A stretch of DNA of 64,000 nucleotides. Source: Nocardioides sp. SYSU D00065. Lineage in GTDB: Bacteria > Actinomycetota > Actinomycetes > Propionibacteriales > Nocardioidaceae. Each line of letters begins with the position of its first letter. Position 1 is the stretch's first letter. The notes below the pieces were generated by a model. That model was not told the DNA's origin. It worked only from the letters and a program-made list of their open reading frames with translations, and did no database searches. This document shows, in pieces, positions 28,050-36,861 of the stretch. A program made the position numbers and the translations under genes. The stretch lies in assembly GCF_017916425.1 (NCBI RefSeq), contig NZ_JAFMSX010000001.1, forward strand, positions 124,001 through 188,000, written 5' to 3'.

Positions 28050-30179
28050 TCACTTCGTCGCCTCCATCATCTGGCGCAGCTCCTTCTTGAGGTCGGAGAT
28101 CTCGTCGCGCAGCCGCGCGGCCACCTCGAACTGCAGCTCGGCCGCGGCCACCTTCATCTGGTCGGTCAGCCCCTGGATCAGCTCGGCGAGGTCGGTGCTG
28201 GGGATGCCGGCCGTGTCCGGAGCCTCGGACCGGATCTTCGACAGTGCCGGCGTCGGGGACTTGCCGGCCTTGACCCCGCCCGCGCGGCCCTTCTGGCCGA
28301 CGTCGGCCCAGGTGCGCAGCAGCTCCTCGGTGTTCTCGTCCTCCCGCGCGAGCATCTCGGTGATGTCGGCGATCTTCTTGCGCAGCGGCTGCGGGTCGAT
28401 GCCGTGCTCGGTGTTGTAGGCGACCTGGATCGCGCGACGCCGGTTGGTCTCGCCGATCGCGGCCTCCATGGACGGCGTGATCTTGTCGGCGTACATGTGC
28501 ACCTGGCCGGACACGTTGCGGGCCGCACGACCGATGGTCTGGATGAGCGACTTGTCCGAGCGCAGGAAGCCCTCCTTGTCGGCGTCGAGGATCGCCACCA
28601 GCGACACCTCGGGCAGGTCGAGGCCCTCGCGCAACAGGTTGATGCCGACGAGCACGTCGTACTCGCCCAGGCGCAGGTCGCGCAGCAGCTCGATCCGCTT
28701 GAGGGTGTCGACCTCGGAGTGGAGGTAGCGGGTGCGGATGCCGGCGTCGAGGAGGTAGTCGGTGAGGTCCTCGGACATCTTCTTGGTGAGCGTGGTGACC
28801 AGCACCCGCTCGCCCTTGTCGGACCGCTCGCGGATCTCGTGGATGAGGTCGTCGATCTGGCCCTTGGTCGGCTTGACGACGACCTCGGGGTCGACGAGGC
28901 CGGTCGGCCGGATGATCTGCTGGACGGTGTTGTCGACGCCGCCGACCTTGTCGAGCTCGTAGTTGCCCGGCGTGGCGGACAGGTAGATCGTCTGCCCGAT
29001 CCGGTCGAGGAACTCCTCCCACTTGAGCGGGCGGTTGTCCATCGCGCTCGGCAGGCGGAAGCCGTGGTCGACGAGGTTGCGCTTGCGGGACATGTCGCCC
29101 TCGTACATCCCGCCGATCTGCGGCACGGCGACGTGCGACTCGTCGATCACGAGGACGAAGTCCTCGGGGAAGTAGTCGAGCAGGGTGTTGGGGGCGCTGC
29201 CGCGCGTGCGGCCGTCCATGTGCATCGAGTAGTTCTCGATGCCCGAGCACGACCCGACCTGGCGCATCATCTCGACGTCGTACGTCGTGCGCATCCGCAG
29301 CCGCTGCGCCTCCAGCAGCTTGCCCTGCTTCTCGAAGGCGGCCAGCTGGTCCTCGAGCTCGAGCTCGATGCCCTTGATCGCCCGCTCCATCCGCTCGGGG
29401 CCGGCGACGTAGTGGGTGGCGGGGAAGACGTGCAGCTCCTCGTCCTCGGAGATCACCTCGCCGCTGATCGGGTGCAGCGTCATCAGTCGCTCGATCTCGT
29501 CGCCGAAGAACTCCACCCGCACGGCGAGCTCCTCGTAGACCGGGAAGATCTCCAGCGTGTCGCCGCGGACGCGGAACGTGCCGCGGGTGAACGACATGTC
29601 GTTGCGGGTGTACTGGATCTCCACCAGCCGGCGCAGCACCGAGTCGCGGTCGTGCTCCTCGCCGACCTTGAGGCGCAGCATTCGGTCGACGTACTCCTGC
29701 GGGGTGCCGAGGCCGTAGATGCAGGACACCGTCGAGACCACGATCGTGTCGCGGCGCGTGAGCAGGCTGTTGGTCGCGCTGTGGCGCAGCCGCTCGACCT
29801 CCTCGTTGATCGAGGAGTCCTTCTCGATGTAGGTGTCGGTCTGGGGGACGTAGGCCTCGGGCTGGTAGTAGTCGTAGTAGGAGACGAAGTACTCCACCGC
29901 GTTGTCCGGGAACAGCTGGCGCAGCTCGTTGGCGAACTGCGCGGCCAGGGTCTTGTTGGGCTGGAGCACGAGCACGGGACGCTGGAGCTGCTCGGCCACC
30001 CACGCGACGGTGGCGGTCTTGCCGGTGCCGGTGGCGCCGAGGAGGACCACGTCCTGCTCGCCGCCCTGGATCCGGCCGACGATCTCCTTGATCGCGGTCG
30101 GCTGGTCGCCGGACGGCTCGTAGTCGGAGACGACCTTGAACGGCGCCACGCGGCGCTGCAGATCGGTGATCGGACGCAT
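28050..30179 (-). CDS. uvrB: UvrB, excinuclease ABC subunit B
   Basis: 709 residues. Damage-verifying helicase-like subunit. Walker [21 protein letters not shown] (residues ~45-64), the UvrB beta-hairpin region [20 protein letters not shown] (near residue 95), Walker [15 protein letters not shown] (near 345), and helicase motif VI in [13 protein letters not shown] (near 550). The C-terminal UVR motif ([19 protein letters not shown]) binds UvrC. Between ~620 and 660 is an actinobacterial linker rich in Gly/Lys/Ala. Leaderless start with TACGCT 6 nt before ATG. In contrast to uvrA, I see no LexA box upstream. Confidence 0.97.
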   Translation of the reverse strand: MRPITDLQRRVAPFKVVSDYEPSGDQPTAIKEIVGRIQGGEQDVVLLGATGTGKTATVAWVAEQLQRPVLVLQPNKTLAAQFANELRQLFPDNAVEYFVSYYDYYQPEAYVPQTDTYIEKDSSINEEVERLRHSATNSLLTRRDTIVVSTVSCIYGLGTPQEYVDRMLRLKVGEEHDRDSVLRRLVEIQYTRNDMSFTRGTFRVRGDTLEIFPVYEELAVRVEFFGDEIERLMTLHPISGEVISEDEELHVFPATHYVAGPERMERAIKGIELELEDQLAAFEKQGKLLEAQRLRMRTTYDVEMMRQVGSCSGIENYSMHMDGRTRGSAPNTLLDYFPEDFVLVIDESHVAVPQIGGMYEGDMSRKRNLVDHGFRLPSAMDNRPLKWEEFLDRIGQTIYLSATPGNYELDKVGGVDNTVQQIIRPTGLVDPEVVVKPTKGQIDDLIHEIRERSDKGERVLVTTLTKKMSEDLTDYLLDAGIRTRYLHSEVDTLKRIELLRDLRLGEYDVLVGINLLREGLDLPEVSLVAILDADKEGFLRSDKSLIQTIGRAARNVSGQVHMYADKITPSMEAAIGETNRRRAIQVAYNTEHGIDPQPLRKKIADITEMLAREDENTEELLRTWADVGQKGRAGGVKAGKSPTPALSKIRSEAPDTAGIPSTDLAELIQGLTDQMKVAAAELQFEVAARLRDEISDLKKELRQMMEATK

Positions 30180-30185
30180 GCGACG

Positions 30186-30191
30186 AGCGTA
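30186..30191 (-). promoter_or_regulatory. -10 box TACGCT, leaderless promoter of uvrB
   Basis: TACGCT, 6-nt spacer, ATG at 30179. It stands back to back with the promoter of the phospholipase D gene. Confidence 0.55.
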
Positions 30192-30234
30192 CGGGGGACC
30201 ACCGACAGCGGGGTGGCTCCCGGCGGGGGGTGGC

Positions 30235-30240
30235 TACCCT
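30235..30240 (+). promoter_or_regulatory. -10 box TACCCT, leaderless promoter of the phospholipase D-family gene
   Basis: TACCCT, 7-nt spacer, GTG at 30248. Confidence 0.6.
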
Positions 30241-30247
30241 GTGGCCC

Positions 30248-31492
30248 GTGACTGCCGCCCGCCTGCTGACCGCCGCCCGGCGGACCCTGCTGGGGCTCCT
30301 CGGTCTCCAGATCGGGTTCGCCGTCGTCCTCTCCCTCGTCGACTCCTACCGCCGGCGCGGCAAGAAGGCCAAGCCGTTCCCGGTGACCGGCCCGGAGACC
30401 GTGCCGGTCGGCGCCGGGGAGATCACGACGTACACGTTCGGACGCGACCTCTACGACGACATGCTGGCCGCGATCGACGGCGCGAAGAAGCAGATCCTCT
30501 TCGAGACCTATATCTGGAAGGGCGACGAGATCGGGTGGAAGTTCAAGGCCGCCCTGACCGCGGCCGCCGCCCGCGGCGTGGACGTGCACTGCGTCTACGA
30601 CGGCTTCGCGAACCTCGTCGTCTCGCCCGCGTTCAAGCGGTTCTCGCCCTCCCTCAAGGTGCTGCGCTACCCCGTGTGGACGGCCGGCCTGCGCTTCTGG
30701 GACCTGCGCCGCTACGGCCGCAACCACCGCAAGATGCTGGTCGTCGACGAGGAGGTCGCGTTCCTCGGCGGCTACAACGTCGGCTCCGCCTACGCCACCG
30801 AGTGGCGCGACACCCACGTGCGGATCACCGGCCCGGGCGTCTGGGACCTCAAGCGGGCCTTCGCCGACTTCTGGAACCTCAACCGCCGGCACCGGCTGCG
30901 CCGCAACGACCGGCCGCTCCTGCTCGAGACCGCCTCGGACTGGGACCCGCAGATCAGGATCCACCGCAACGTGCCGCGGCAGTGGAACTTCCCGATCCGC
31001 AGCATGTACCTCGAGGCCATCAACCGCGCGAGCCGCAACGTGTGGCTCACCACGGCGTACTTCCTGCCCGACCAGGACTTCGTCGACTGCCTCGTCGACG
31101 CCGCACGGCGCGGGGTGGACGTACGCGTGCTGCTGCCGCTGAAGTCCAACCACATCGTCGCGGACTGGATCTCGCGCGGCTACTACGGCCAGCTGCTCGC
31201 GGCGGGGGTGCGCATCCTGCGGTTCAAGGACGCCATGGTGCACGCCAAGACCGCCACCATCGACGGCAGCTGGTCGACCGTGGGCACCGCGAACATCGAC
31301 CGGCTCAGCCTGCAGGGCAACTACGAGATCAACCTCGAGGTCATCGACCCGGCGTTCGCCCGGGTGATGGAGGAGGTCTTCCGCACCGACGAGACGAACT
31401 GCCTCGAGCTGACGCTCGACGAGTGGGAGGCGCGCGACCTCAACCGCAAGTTCACCGAGAGCTTCCTGGCGCCGCTGCGCCCGCTGCTCTGA
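30248..31492 (+). CDS. Phospholipase D/cardiolipin synthase-like membrane protein
   Basis: 414 residues from GTG 30248; an in-frame GTG at 30230 exists but the -10 box lies within that extension. One N-terminal membrane helix ([18 protein letters not shown]), then two HKD half-sites: [19 protein letters not shown] (near residue 160) and [20 protein letters not shown] (near 332), both with intact His, Lys and Asp. The two-HKD architecture with [20 protein letters not shown] matches bacterial cardiolipin synthases of the ClsA/YmdC type. It probably makes or modifies anionic phospholipid at the membrane. Its end overlaps the convergent membrane-protein gene by 41 nt. Confidence 0.85.
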   Translation: MTAARLLTAARRTLLGLLGLQIGFAVVLSLVDSYRRRGKKAKPFPVTGPETVPVGAGEITTYTFGRDLYDDMLAAIDGAKKQILFETYIWKGDEIGWKFKAALTAAAARGVDVHCVYDGFANLVVSPAFKRFSPSLKVLRYPVWTAGLRFWDLRRYGRNHRKMLVVDEEVAFLGGYNVGSAYATEWRDTHVRITGPGVWDLKRAFADFWNLNRRHRLRRNDRPLLLETASDWDPQIRIHRNVPRQWNFPIRSMYLEAINRASRNVWLTTAYFLPDQDFVDCLVDAARRGVDVRVLLPLKSNHIVADWISRGYYGQLLAAGVRILRFKDAMVHAKTATIDGSWSTVGTANIDRLSLQGNYEINLEVIDPAFARVMEEVFRTDETNCLELTLDEWEARDLNRKFTESFLAPLRPLL

Positions 31493-32294
31493 GGCGCAGC
31501 ATCCACGCCGAGACCACCGCGATCCAGGTCAGCCCGGCGAGGTAGGCCGCCGACCGTCCGGACGACCAGTCGAGGGCATCGCCGTGGCGCAGCAGCGCGA
31601 CCGACTCCAGCACCACGAACGCCGCGCCGGTGAGCGCGATCGGACGGACGTCGGCCGCGTCGTCGGCCAGGCATGCGTGGGCGGCGGCCCAGCCGAGCCC
31701 GACGAGCCACGCCCCCACGGCCCGCGCGGTCAGCGGGGTCAACTGCCACGCCCAACCCTGGGCGGCCCACTCGGGCGCGAGCAGGAGGACGCTTCCGCAC
31801 CCCAGCAGCACCGCCGAGAGACCGACGAGCAGGCCGCGGAGGAGCGGCGGGAGCGGACGCCGCGCGCGGTCGCCCCGGCCGCGCGGCACGCGCGACTGCA
31901 GGACCGTCCCGGCCAGCATCGCGACCGGGACGCCCGCGTAGATGGCCAGCCACCCCCAGGCCACCGCCCGGGCGCCGACCGCATGCGCCCCTCCGAGGTG
32001 GAACCTGTCGAGGTGCACCAGCGTCACGACGAGCGTCAGCGTCGTGAAGACCAGCACCGTCCACACCGCAAGGCGCGCCCGGCCCCAGGTTTCGGACCGC
32101 GCACCCGACACCTCCAGGACGGCGCTCGACCAGTAGGCGGCACCGAGGAAGACCGCGGTCATCGGCACGTCGATGGTCCATGCGAACCAGTCGGCGGTGC
32201 GGGTGGGGAACACCGTCAGCTGGAAGCCGGCCAGGAAGACGAGCACCGCGGCCAGGAGGAGCAGCGCGCGCATCGGCCGTGCGAGGGGTGTCAT
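31452..32294 (-). CDS. Polytopic membrane protein, unrecognised
   Basis: 280 residues with about seven to eight hydrophobic segments (for example LLLLAAVLVFLAGFQLTVFP at the start and WAAAHACLADD near residue 200). No catalytic motif is recognised. The start ATG overlaps the stop of the flavoprotein gene (ATGA at 32294-32291), so it is co-translated with the TrxR-like protein and may be its membrane partner; this is inference from coupling only. Confidence 0.7.
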   Translation of the reverse strand: MTPLARPMRALLLLAAVLVFLAGFQLTVFPTRTADWFAWTIDVPMTAVFLGAAYWSSAVLEVSGARSETWGRARLAVWTVLVFTTLTLVVTLVHLDRFHLGGAHAVGARAVAWGWLAIYAGVPVAMLAGTVLQSRVPRGRGDRARRPLPPLLRGLLVGLSAVLLGCGSVLLLAPEWAAQGWAWQLTPLTARAVGAWLVGLGWAAAHACLADDAADVRPIALTGAAFVVLESVALLRHGDALDWSSGRSAAYLAGLTWIAVVSAWMLRLRAAGAAAPGSSR

Positions 32295-33949
32295 GCCGGG
32301 ACGGGGTGTGCCGCGAGGTAGCCGTGCAGCAGCGCGATGACCGTCGCCCCGTCGCCGACCGCCGTGGCCACCCGCTTGATCGAGCCGGCGCGGACGTCAC
32401 CGACCGCGAAGACGCCGCTCATGCTCGTCTCCAACGGCAGTCGGCCCTCCTCTCCGGTGCGGACGAAGCCGGACTCGTCGCGAGCCACCGCGTCGGGCAG
32501 CCACGACGTCCGCGGGACAGAGCCGATCAGCACGAACAGACCACCGGCCGGCACCTCCTCGACCTCGGCCCCGCCGTGCGGGTCGCCGAGGGTCAGCCGG
32601 GCCAGGCAGCCGTCGTCCGCGCGGCCGTCGAGCACCGCGGTCCGGTAGCGGATGGCCACGTTGCGCGTGGCCTCGAGCTGCGCGACGAGGTACTCCGACA
32701 TGCTCGCAGCGAGCGAGGGGCCGCGCACCAGCAGCGTGACCTGGCGGGCGTAGCGGGCCAGGTGGAGGGCGGCCTGCCCGGCCGAGTTGCCGCCGCCCAC
32801 GACGTACACGTCCTGCCCGGTCATCGACGGTGCCTCGGCGACCGCGGCGCCGTAGAAGACGCCGCGCCCGACCAACGCGTCGAGGGCCGGCACGTCGAGG
32901 CGCCGGTAGTCGACGCCGGTCGCCACCACGACGCTGCGGCTGTGCACGACGCTGCCGTCGGACATGGCGACCGTGCGCAGCTGACCCGCGGTGCCAAGGG
33001 CCTCGACCTGCCGGAGGAACGAGTACTCGGTGCCGAAGGACCAGGCCTGCTGGAAGGACCGGAACGCCAGGTGGGCGCCGCTGACACCCCGCGAGAAGCC
33101 GGGGTAGTTGCGGATCAGCGACGACGTGCCGGCCTGACCGCCCACGGCCGACTGCTCCACCACCATCGTCGACAGGCCCTCGGACGAGGCGTAGACGGCG
33201 GCGGCCAGGCCGCTCGGTCCCGCGCCCACGACGACGACGTCGAAGACGCGGTCGGGCGAGAGCGGCACCATGAGCCCGAACGCGTCGGCGATCTCGAGGT
33301 CCGTGGGGGCCACCAGCGTCGTCGGCGGGTTGGTGAACGCCAGCTGGAGGACCGGGAGGGCGGGGTCGTCCAGCCCGAGGTCCCGCAGAAGGCGGTTGGC
33401 CCACTCGGAGCCGGCCTGGTGGAACCCCACCGGGATGTGGTTGCGGCCGAACTGGTCGCGCAGCGCGTGCGTGCGCTCGTCGCGCTGCTCGCCGATGATG
33501 CGCACCGCCTCGAAGCCGATCCCCTGGGCGAGGTGCCAGTCGTCCAGGGCGTCGGTGATTGTGCCGTGGAACTCCTCGTCGCGACGGCGTTCGGGGCGCA
33601 GCAGGACGAGCTCGGCGTGGCCGTGACCGATCGCGGTGAAGACATCGCGCGTGCTGGCGAAGTCGCCCCAGATGGCGGCGACCGCGCGCTTGGCCGAGGG
33701 GTGCAGCCCGTACGCGCGGCGCAGGAAGTCGAGCCCGTCGCGGTCGTCGGGACCGTAGCCGGCGATGACGAGCGCGACCTGGCGTCCCCAGCGGCGCAGG
33801 CCCTCGAGCACGGCGCGCGCGTGCGCGTAGTCAGCGCACACGACGACCTCGTAGTCGCCGCCGTAGCGGCGCCGTAGCTCCGAGCCCAGCACCTCACGAG
33901 AGGTCCCGTCGGTCGTGGCAAGCAGCAGGACGGGGTCGGTGTCGCCCAT
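32291..33949 (-). CDS. Fused receiver-like/thioredoxin-reductase-like flavoprotein
   Basis: 552 residues. Residues ~1-130 resemble a response-regulator receiver (LLATTDGTSREVLGSELRRR and ALVIAGYGPDDRDGLDFLRR), a middle part ~130-230 is thioredoxin-fold-like (HIPVGFHQAGSEWANRLLRD), and ~232-552 is a pyridine-nucleotide flavoprotein with VVVVGAGPSGLAAAVYASSE, the NADPH motif YVVGGGNSAGQAALHLARYA (near 380) and VFAVGDVRAGSIKRVATAVG (near 515). The redox CxxC of thioredoxin reductase is absent: the position reads FYGAAVAEAP. The start ATG 33949 has GGGAGG 5 nt upstream. Family known as fused response regulator/TrxR-like; function unsettled. Confidence 0.82.
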   Translation of the reverse strand: MGDTDPVLLLATTDGTSREVLGSELRRRYGGDYEVVVCADYAHARAVLEGLRRWGRQVALVIAGYGPDDRDGLDFLRRAYGLHPSAKRAVAAIWGDFASTRDVFTAIGHGHAELVLLRPERRRDEEFHGTITDALDDWHLAQGIGFEAVRIIGEQRDERTHALRDQFGRNHIPVGFHQAGSEWANRLLRDLGLDDPALPVLQLAFTNPPTTLVAPTDLEIADAFGLMVPLSPDRVFDVVVVGAGPSGLAAAVYASSEGLSTMVVEQSAVGGQAGTSSLIRNYPGFSRGVSGAHLAFRSFQQAWSFGTEYSFLRQVEALGTAGQLRTVAMSDGSVVHSRSVVVATGVDYRRLDVPALDALVGRGVFYGAAVAEAPSMTGQDVYVVGGGNSAGQAALHLARYARQVTLLVRGPSLAASMSEYLVAQLEATRNVAIRYRTAVLDGRADDGCLARLTLGDPHGGAEVEEVPAGGLFVLIGSVPRTSWLPDAVARDESGFVRTGEEGRLPLETSMSGVFAVGDVRAGSIKRVATAVGDGATVIALLHGYLAAHPVPA

Positions 33950-33983
33950 GACGGCCTCCCTCACAGCCTTCACGTCCTCAGCG

Positions 33984-33989
33984 ACGCTA
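33984..33989 (-). promoter_or_regulatory. -10 box TAGCGT of the flavoprotein operon
   Basis: TAGCGT lies 34 nt upstream of the ATG at 33949, giving a leader of about 28 nt that contains GGGAGG. No clear -35. Confidence 0.45.
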
Positions 33990-34031
33990 CTCCGGGTCCT
34001 CGGGGGTGGCGACACCATTCGCCGGGGGTCT

Positions 34032-34046
34032 GGACCGGTCCGGTCC
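34032..34046 (-). terminator. Short hairpin after the AlkA-like gene
   Basis: GGACCG-GAC-CGGTCC (minus strand), six perfect pairs with a 3-nt loop, beginning 7 nt past the stop codon. Confidence 0.5.
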
Positions 34047-34052
34047 GCTCGC

Positions 34053-35003
34053 TCACCGCGTCGGCAGGTGCGTCGGCACGCTCATCCGCGGACCCCGGCG
34101 CGGCCGGGACCGTCCGCCGGCCATCGCCATCGCCGCGGCCCGACCGCGCTGCGGCCGGTAGGGCTCGAGCAGCTCGGCCATCTCGTCATCGGTGATGTCG
34201 CGCCCCACGAGCGCCCAGCCCACCCAGTTGGCCAGGTGGTAGTCGCCGAAGCTCACCGCGTCGGGGTCGCCGAGGGCGCGCTGGCGGACCTCGGCGCTCG
34301 TCCACACCCCGATGCCGCGCACCGAGCGCAGCCGGCGGTCGGCCTCCTCCCCCGGCAGGTCGGCGACGCGCTCCAGCGACGCGGCGACGCGGCAGGCGGT
34401 CACCACGGTCCGGGAGCGGGCCGGGTCGACACCGAGCCGCAGCCACTCCCACGAGGGGATCGCCGCGATCGTCTCAGGCGTCGGCTGGAGCATCAGGCGC
34501 AGCGGGGCGACCGGTCCGGGAGCCGGCTCGCCGTGGCGGCGCACCAGCTCGCGGAACGACCCGAACGCCTGCTTGCCGGTGACCTTCTGCTCGAGGATCG
34601 AGGGCACCAGCGACTCCATGACCAACCCGGTCCGGCCGATGCGCCAGTGCGCCAGCGTGCGCCAGCCGTGCGCGACCTCGGGGTGGTGGTGCGCCTCGAA
34701 GCCGGTCGGGTCGTCGTCGCCGCCGAGCAGCGCCGGCATCCGGTCGAGCGCCCACTCCGCCCCCGGTCCCCAGGCGCGCCCGACGACCTCGCCGAGCACC
34801 GGCCGGGGCTGGACGCACAGCGTGGCCGGTCCCACCGGCGTACGCATCGCGCGCCAGATGCGTCCCGAGTCCTCGTGGCGCTGGGTCGGGTCGCCGGCGC
34901 CGCGCCGCTGCGGTCGCAGCACCTGCGCGGGCGCGCACGGCCACCCCGGGCGCCAGGTGCGCGTGCGCTCGGCCTGCGAGGAGCCGACGGCGGATGGAGC
35001 CAT
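34053..35003 (-). CDS. DNA-3-methyladenine glycosylase II-type (AlkA-like) protein
   Basis: 316 residues. The HhH-GPD core has LRSVRGIGVWTSAEVRQRAL (residues ~232-251) and the catalytic-Asp segment DAVSFGDYHLANW. An N-terminal ~120-residue domain precedes VPSILEQKVTGKQAFGSFRE, the usual entry to the HhH domain. It should remove alkylated bases from DNA. ATG at 35003 is 7 nt after TACCGT; the GTG at 35027 is less likely. Divergent from tryptophan dioxygenase with 40 nt between starts. Confidence 0.85.
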   Translation of the reverse strand: MAPSAVGSSQAERTRTWRPGWPCAPAQVLRPQRRGAGDPTQRHEDSGRIWRAMRTPVGPATLCVQPRPVLGEVVGRAWGPGAEWALDRMPALLGGDDDPTGFEAHHHPEVAHGWRTLAHWRIGRTGLVMESLVPSILEQKVTGKQAFGSFRELVRRHGEPAPGPVAPLRLMLQPTPETIAAIPSWEWLRLGVDPARSRTVVTACRVAASLERVADLPGEEADRRLRSVRGIGVWTSAEVRQRALGDPDAVSFGDYHLANWVGWALVGRDITDDEMAELLEPYRPQRGRAAAMAMAGGRSRPRRGPRMSVPTHLPTR

Positions 35004-35010
35004 GGGTGCG

Positions 35011-35016
35011 ACGGTA
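35011..35016 (-). promoter_or_regulatory. -10 box TACCGT of the AlkA-like gene
   Basis: TACCGT, 7-nt spacer, ATG at 35003. Confidence 0.55.
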
Positions 35017-35031
35017 GACGAGGCCACCGAC

Positions 35032-35037
35032 TACCTT
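35032..35037 (+). promoter_or_regulatory. -10 box TACCTT of the tryptophan dioxygenase gene
   Basis: TACCTT, 6-nt spacer, ATG at 35044. The two divergent -10 boxes are only 15 nt apart, so the two promoters must share flanking DNA. Confidence 0.55.
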
Positions 35038-35043
35038 GCAACC

Positions 35044-35895
35044 ATGGGCGGACCGAACACGCGTGACCTCGAGGACGGCATCCAGCGCGACTTCTCGCGC
35101 TCGATGTCCTACGGCGACTACCTGCGTCTCGACGTGCTGCTGTCCGCCCAGCAGCCGCTCTCGGACCCGCCGCAGCACGACGAGCTGCTCTTCATCGTCC
35201 AGCACCAGACCAGCGAGCTGTGGCTCAAGCTGATGATCCACGAGCTGCGCTCGGCGCGCGACCTGCTGCGCAGCGACGACCTTTCCCCTGCGCTGAAGCG
35301 GATGGCACGGATCAAGCACATCCAGCACACGCTCACCGACCAGTGGTCGGTGCTGGCGACGCTGACGCCGAGCGAGTACGCCGAGATCCGCCCCTTCCTG
35401 GCCACCAGCTCCGGCTTCCAGTCCGCGCAGTACCGCGAGGTGGAGTTCCTGCTCGGCAACAAGAGCGCCGACATGGTCAAGGTGCACGCCCACGACCAGG
35501 TCGCCCACGCCGCGCTCGCGGAGCTGTTGCACGAGCCGTCGCTCTACGACGAGTTCCTGGCCTACCTGGCCCGGCAGGGGTACGCCGTTCCGCAACGGCT
35601 GCTGGACCGCGACTGGTCGCAGCCCTACCGGACCGACCAGGAGCTCGTCGACCTCTTCGCCGGCGTCTACGCCGCACCTGCCGAGCACTGGGGCGTCTAC
35701 GAGACGTGCGAGGAGCTCGTCGACATCGAGGACGCCTTCCAGCAGTGGCGCTTCCGGCACCTCCAGGTCGTCCAGCGCGTGATCGGCCACAAGGTCGGCA
35801 CGGGCGGGTCGTCGGGCGTCGACTTCCTGCGGCGGGCGCTGGACCTCACGTTCTTCCCGGAGCTCTACGAGGTGCGGACGCGCATCGGCGACTGA
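35044..35895 (+). CDS. kynA: Tryptophan 2,3-dioxygenase
   Basis: 283 residues, normal for the bacterial enzyme. Opens L-tryptophan to N-formylkynurenine, first step of the kynurenine path, in the cytosol with haem. Family segments: SYGDYLRLDVLLSAQQPLSD (near residue 22), LLFIVQHQTSELWLKLMIHE (near 48), SGFQSAQYREVEFLLGNKS (near 122), and the haem-ligand region QRVIGHKVGTGGSSGVDFLR near residue 245. No other kynurenine gene is in the window. Confidence 0.95.
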   Translation: MGGPNTRDLEDGIQRDFSRSMSYGDYLRLDVLLSAQQPLSDPPQHDELLFIVQHQTSELWLKLMIHELRSARDLLRSDDLSPALKRMARIKHIQHTLTDQWSVLATLTPSEYAEIRPFLATSSGFQSAQYREVEFLLGNKSADMVKVHAHDQVAHAALAELLHEPSLYDEFLAYLARQGYAVPQRLLDRDWSQPYRTDQELVDLFAGVYAAPAEHWGVYETCEELVDIEDAFQQWRFRHLQVVQRVIGHKVGTGGSSGVDFLRRALDLTFFPELYEVRTRIGD

Positions 35896-36005
35896 GGAGC
35901 CGCCCCGCGCGCTGCTCACAGTTCCCCGATATGGGTGAACGACGAGACGGGGTCCTTTACCTACGGTGGTGGTCCAGACCGAATCCCTCACCCCGAGGAC
36001 CAGAC

Positions 36006-36737
36006 ATGGACGACGAGCGCCGAGAGGTTCCGACGACCGTCCTGGCCGCGGTGGCCGGGTTGCTGGCCGGCGTCGGGTTGGGCGCCGTCGCGATCCTGGC
36101 GTGGGTCGACGGCAACGAGGCCGACGACCCCGCGCCCGCGGCGAACCAGTCCGCCCTCGTGGAGGTGGAGCGCGACGACAGCGAGCCGGAGCCGGCCGCG
36201 ACCGGGGCCCGGGCCTCGAGGATGGACCGCTGCACCCACGCCGCCCAGGCGCTCCGGACGCCACTCGAGGCGGCCGTGCCGGCGCTGAGGCAGTGGGAGG
36301 TGCACATCGAGGCGATGAACCAGCTCGTCGTCGGCGAGATCACCCTCCAGCAGGCGACCGACTTCTGGGACCGGACCAGGGTGGGGGCCCAGCGTCGCGT
36401 CGATGCGTTCAACGCGGCATGGGCGGGGGTGCGTCGTGAGGCCGTGGAGTGCCCGGCGCCCGTCGTCGCGCCGGTCGATCCGGTGCTGCGCCCATGCGTG
36501 GAGCAGGTCGGGGCGCAGATCAGCACGCTCGAGGCGGCACGGACCTCGATCCGCATGTGGGCCCACCACGTCGAGCACATGGACATGCTGCGGCTGGGGC
36601 AGCTCTCGCCCGAGGACGCGACCGCGATGTGGCTCTCGATGTGGCGACGCGGCGACCGGGAGCTGGACGTCTACCAGGCGGCCGCACGCGAGAGCCGCGC
36701 GGAGCGCGGATGCTCGGAGGCTGCCTCGACGGGGTGA
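36006..36737 (+). CDS. Anchored protein with an internal duplicated Cys-bounded unit
   Basis: 243 residues, no recognised family. One N-terminal helix (TTVLAAVAGLLAGVGLGAVA), an acidic linker (residues ~40-70), then two copies of an ~80-residue helical unit that begins with Cys and ends with Cys: RCTHAAQALRTPLEAAVPAL ... FWDRTRVGAQRRVDAFNAAW ... VEC and PCVEQVGAQISTLEAARTSI ... MWLSMWRRGDRELDVYQAAA ... RGC. Both halves share W-x-x-H-(I/V)-E-x-M (QWEVHIEAM, WAHHVEHMD). The helix should place the repeats outside the membrane, where each Cys pair could bond. GAGG lies ~6-10 nt before the ATG. Next to the glycan operon, but separated by a terminator-like hairpin. Confidence 0.7.
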   Translation: MDDERREVPTTVLAAVAGLLAGVGLGAVAILAWVDGNEADDPAPAANQSALVEVERDDSEPEPAATGARASRMDRCTHAAQALRTPLEAAVPALRQWEVHIEAMNQLVVGEITLQQATDFWDRTRVGAQRRVDAFNAAWAGVRREAVECPAPVVAPVDPVLRPCVEQVGAQISTLEAARTSIRMWAHHVEHMDMLRLGQLSPEDATAMWLSMWRRGDRELDVYQAAARESRAERGCSEAASTG

Positions 36738-36771
36738 CGGGCGCGGGACCGAAGTGAACGGATGGACCGAT

Positions 36772-36794
36772 GGGCGACCGATCGCCGGTCGCCC
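36772..36794 (+). terminator. 9-bp perfect hairpin upstream of the glycan operon
   Basis: GGGCGACCG-atcgc-CGGTCGCCC, 34 nt after the stop of the anchored repeat protein. No T-tract. Confidence 0.6.
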
Positions 36795-36861
36795 GGGAAT
36801 CGACTGCACAGGGTCTGAGCTCGGGTCGGGAAACCCCTGTCACAAGTGTGGGGTGGGTTGG

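Noticed and set aside
27630..30251. A 873-codon open frame on the plus strand opposite uvrB and the hemerythrin gene
   Set aside because: Antisense shadow of two proteins with clear catalytic motifs.
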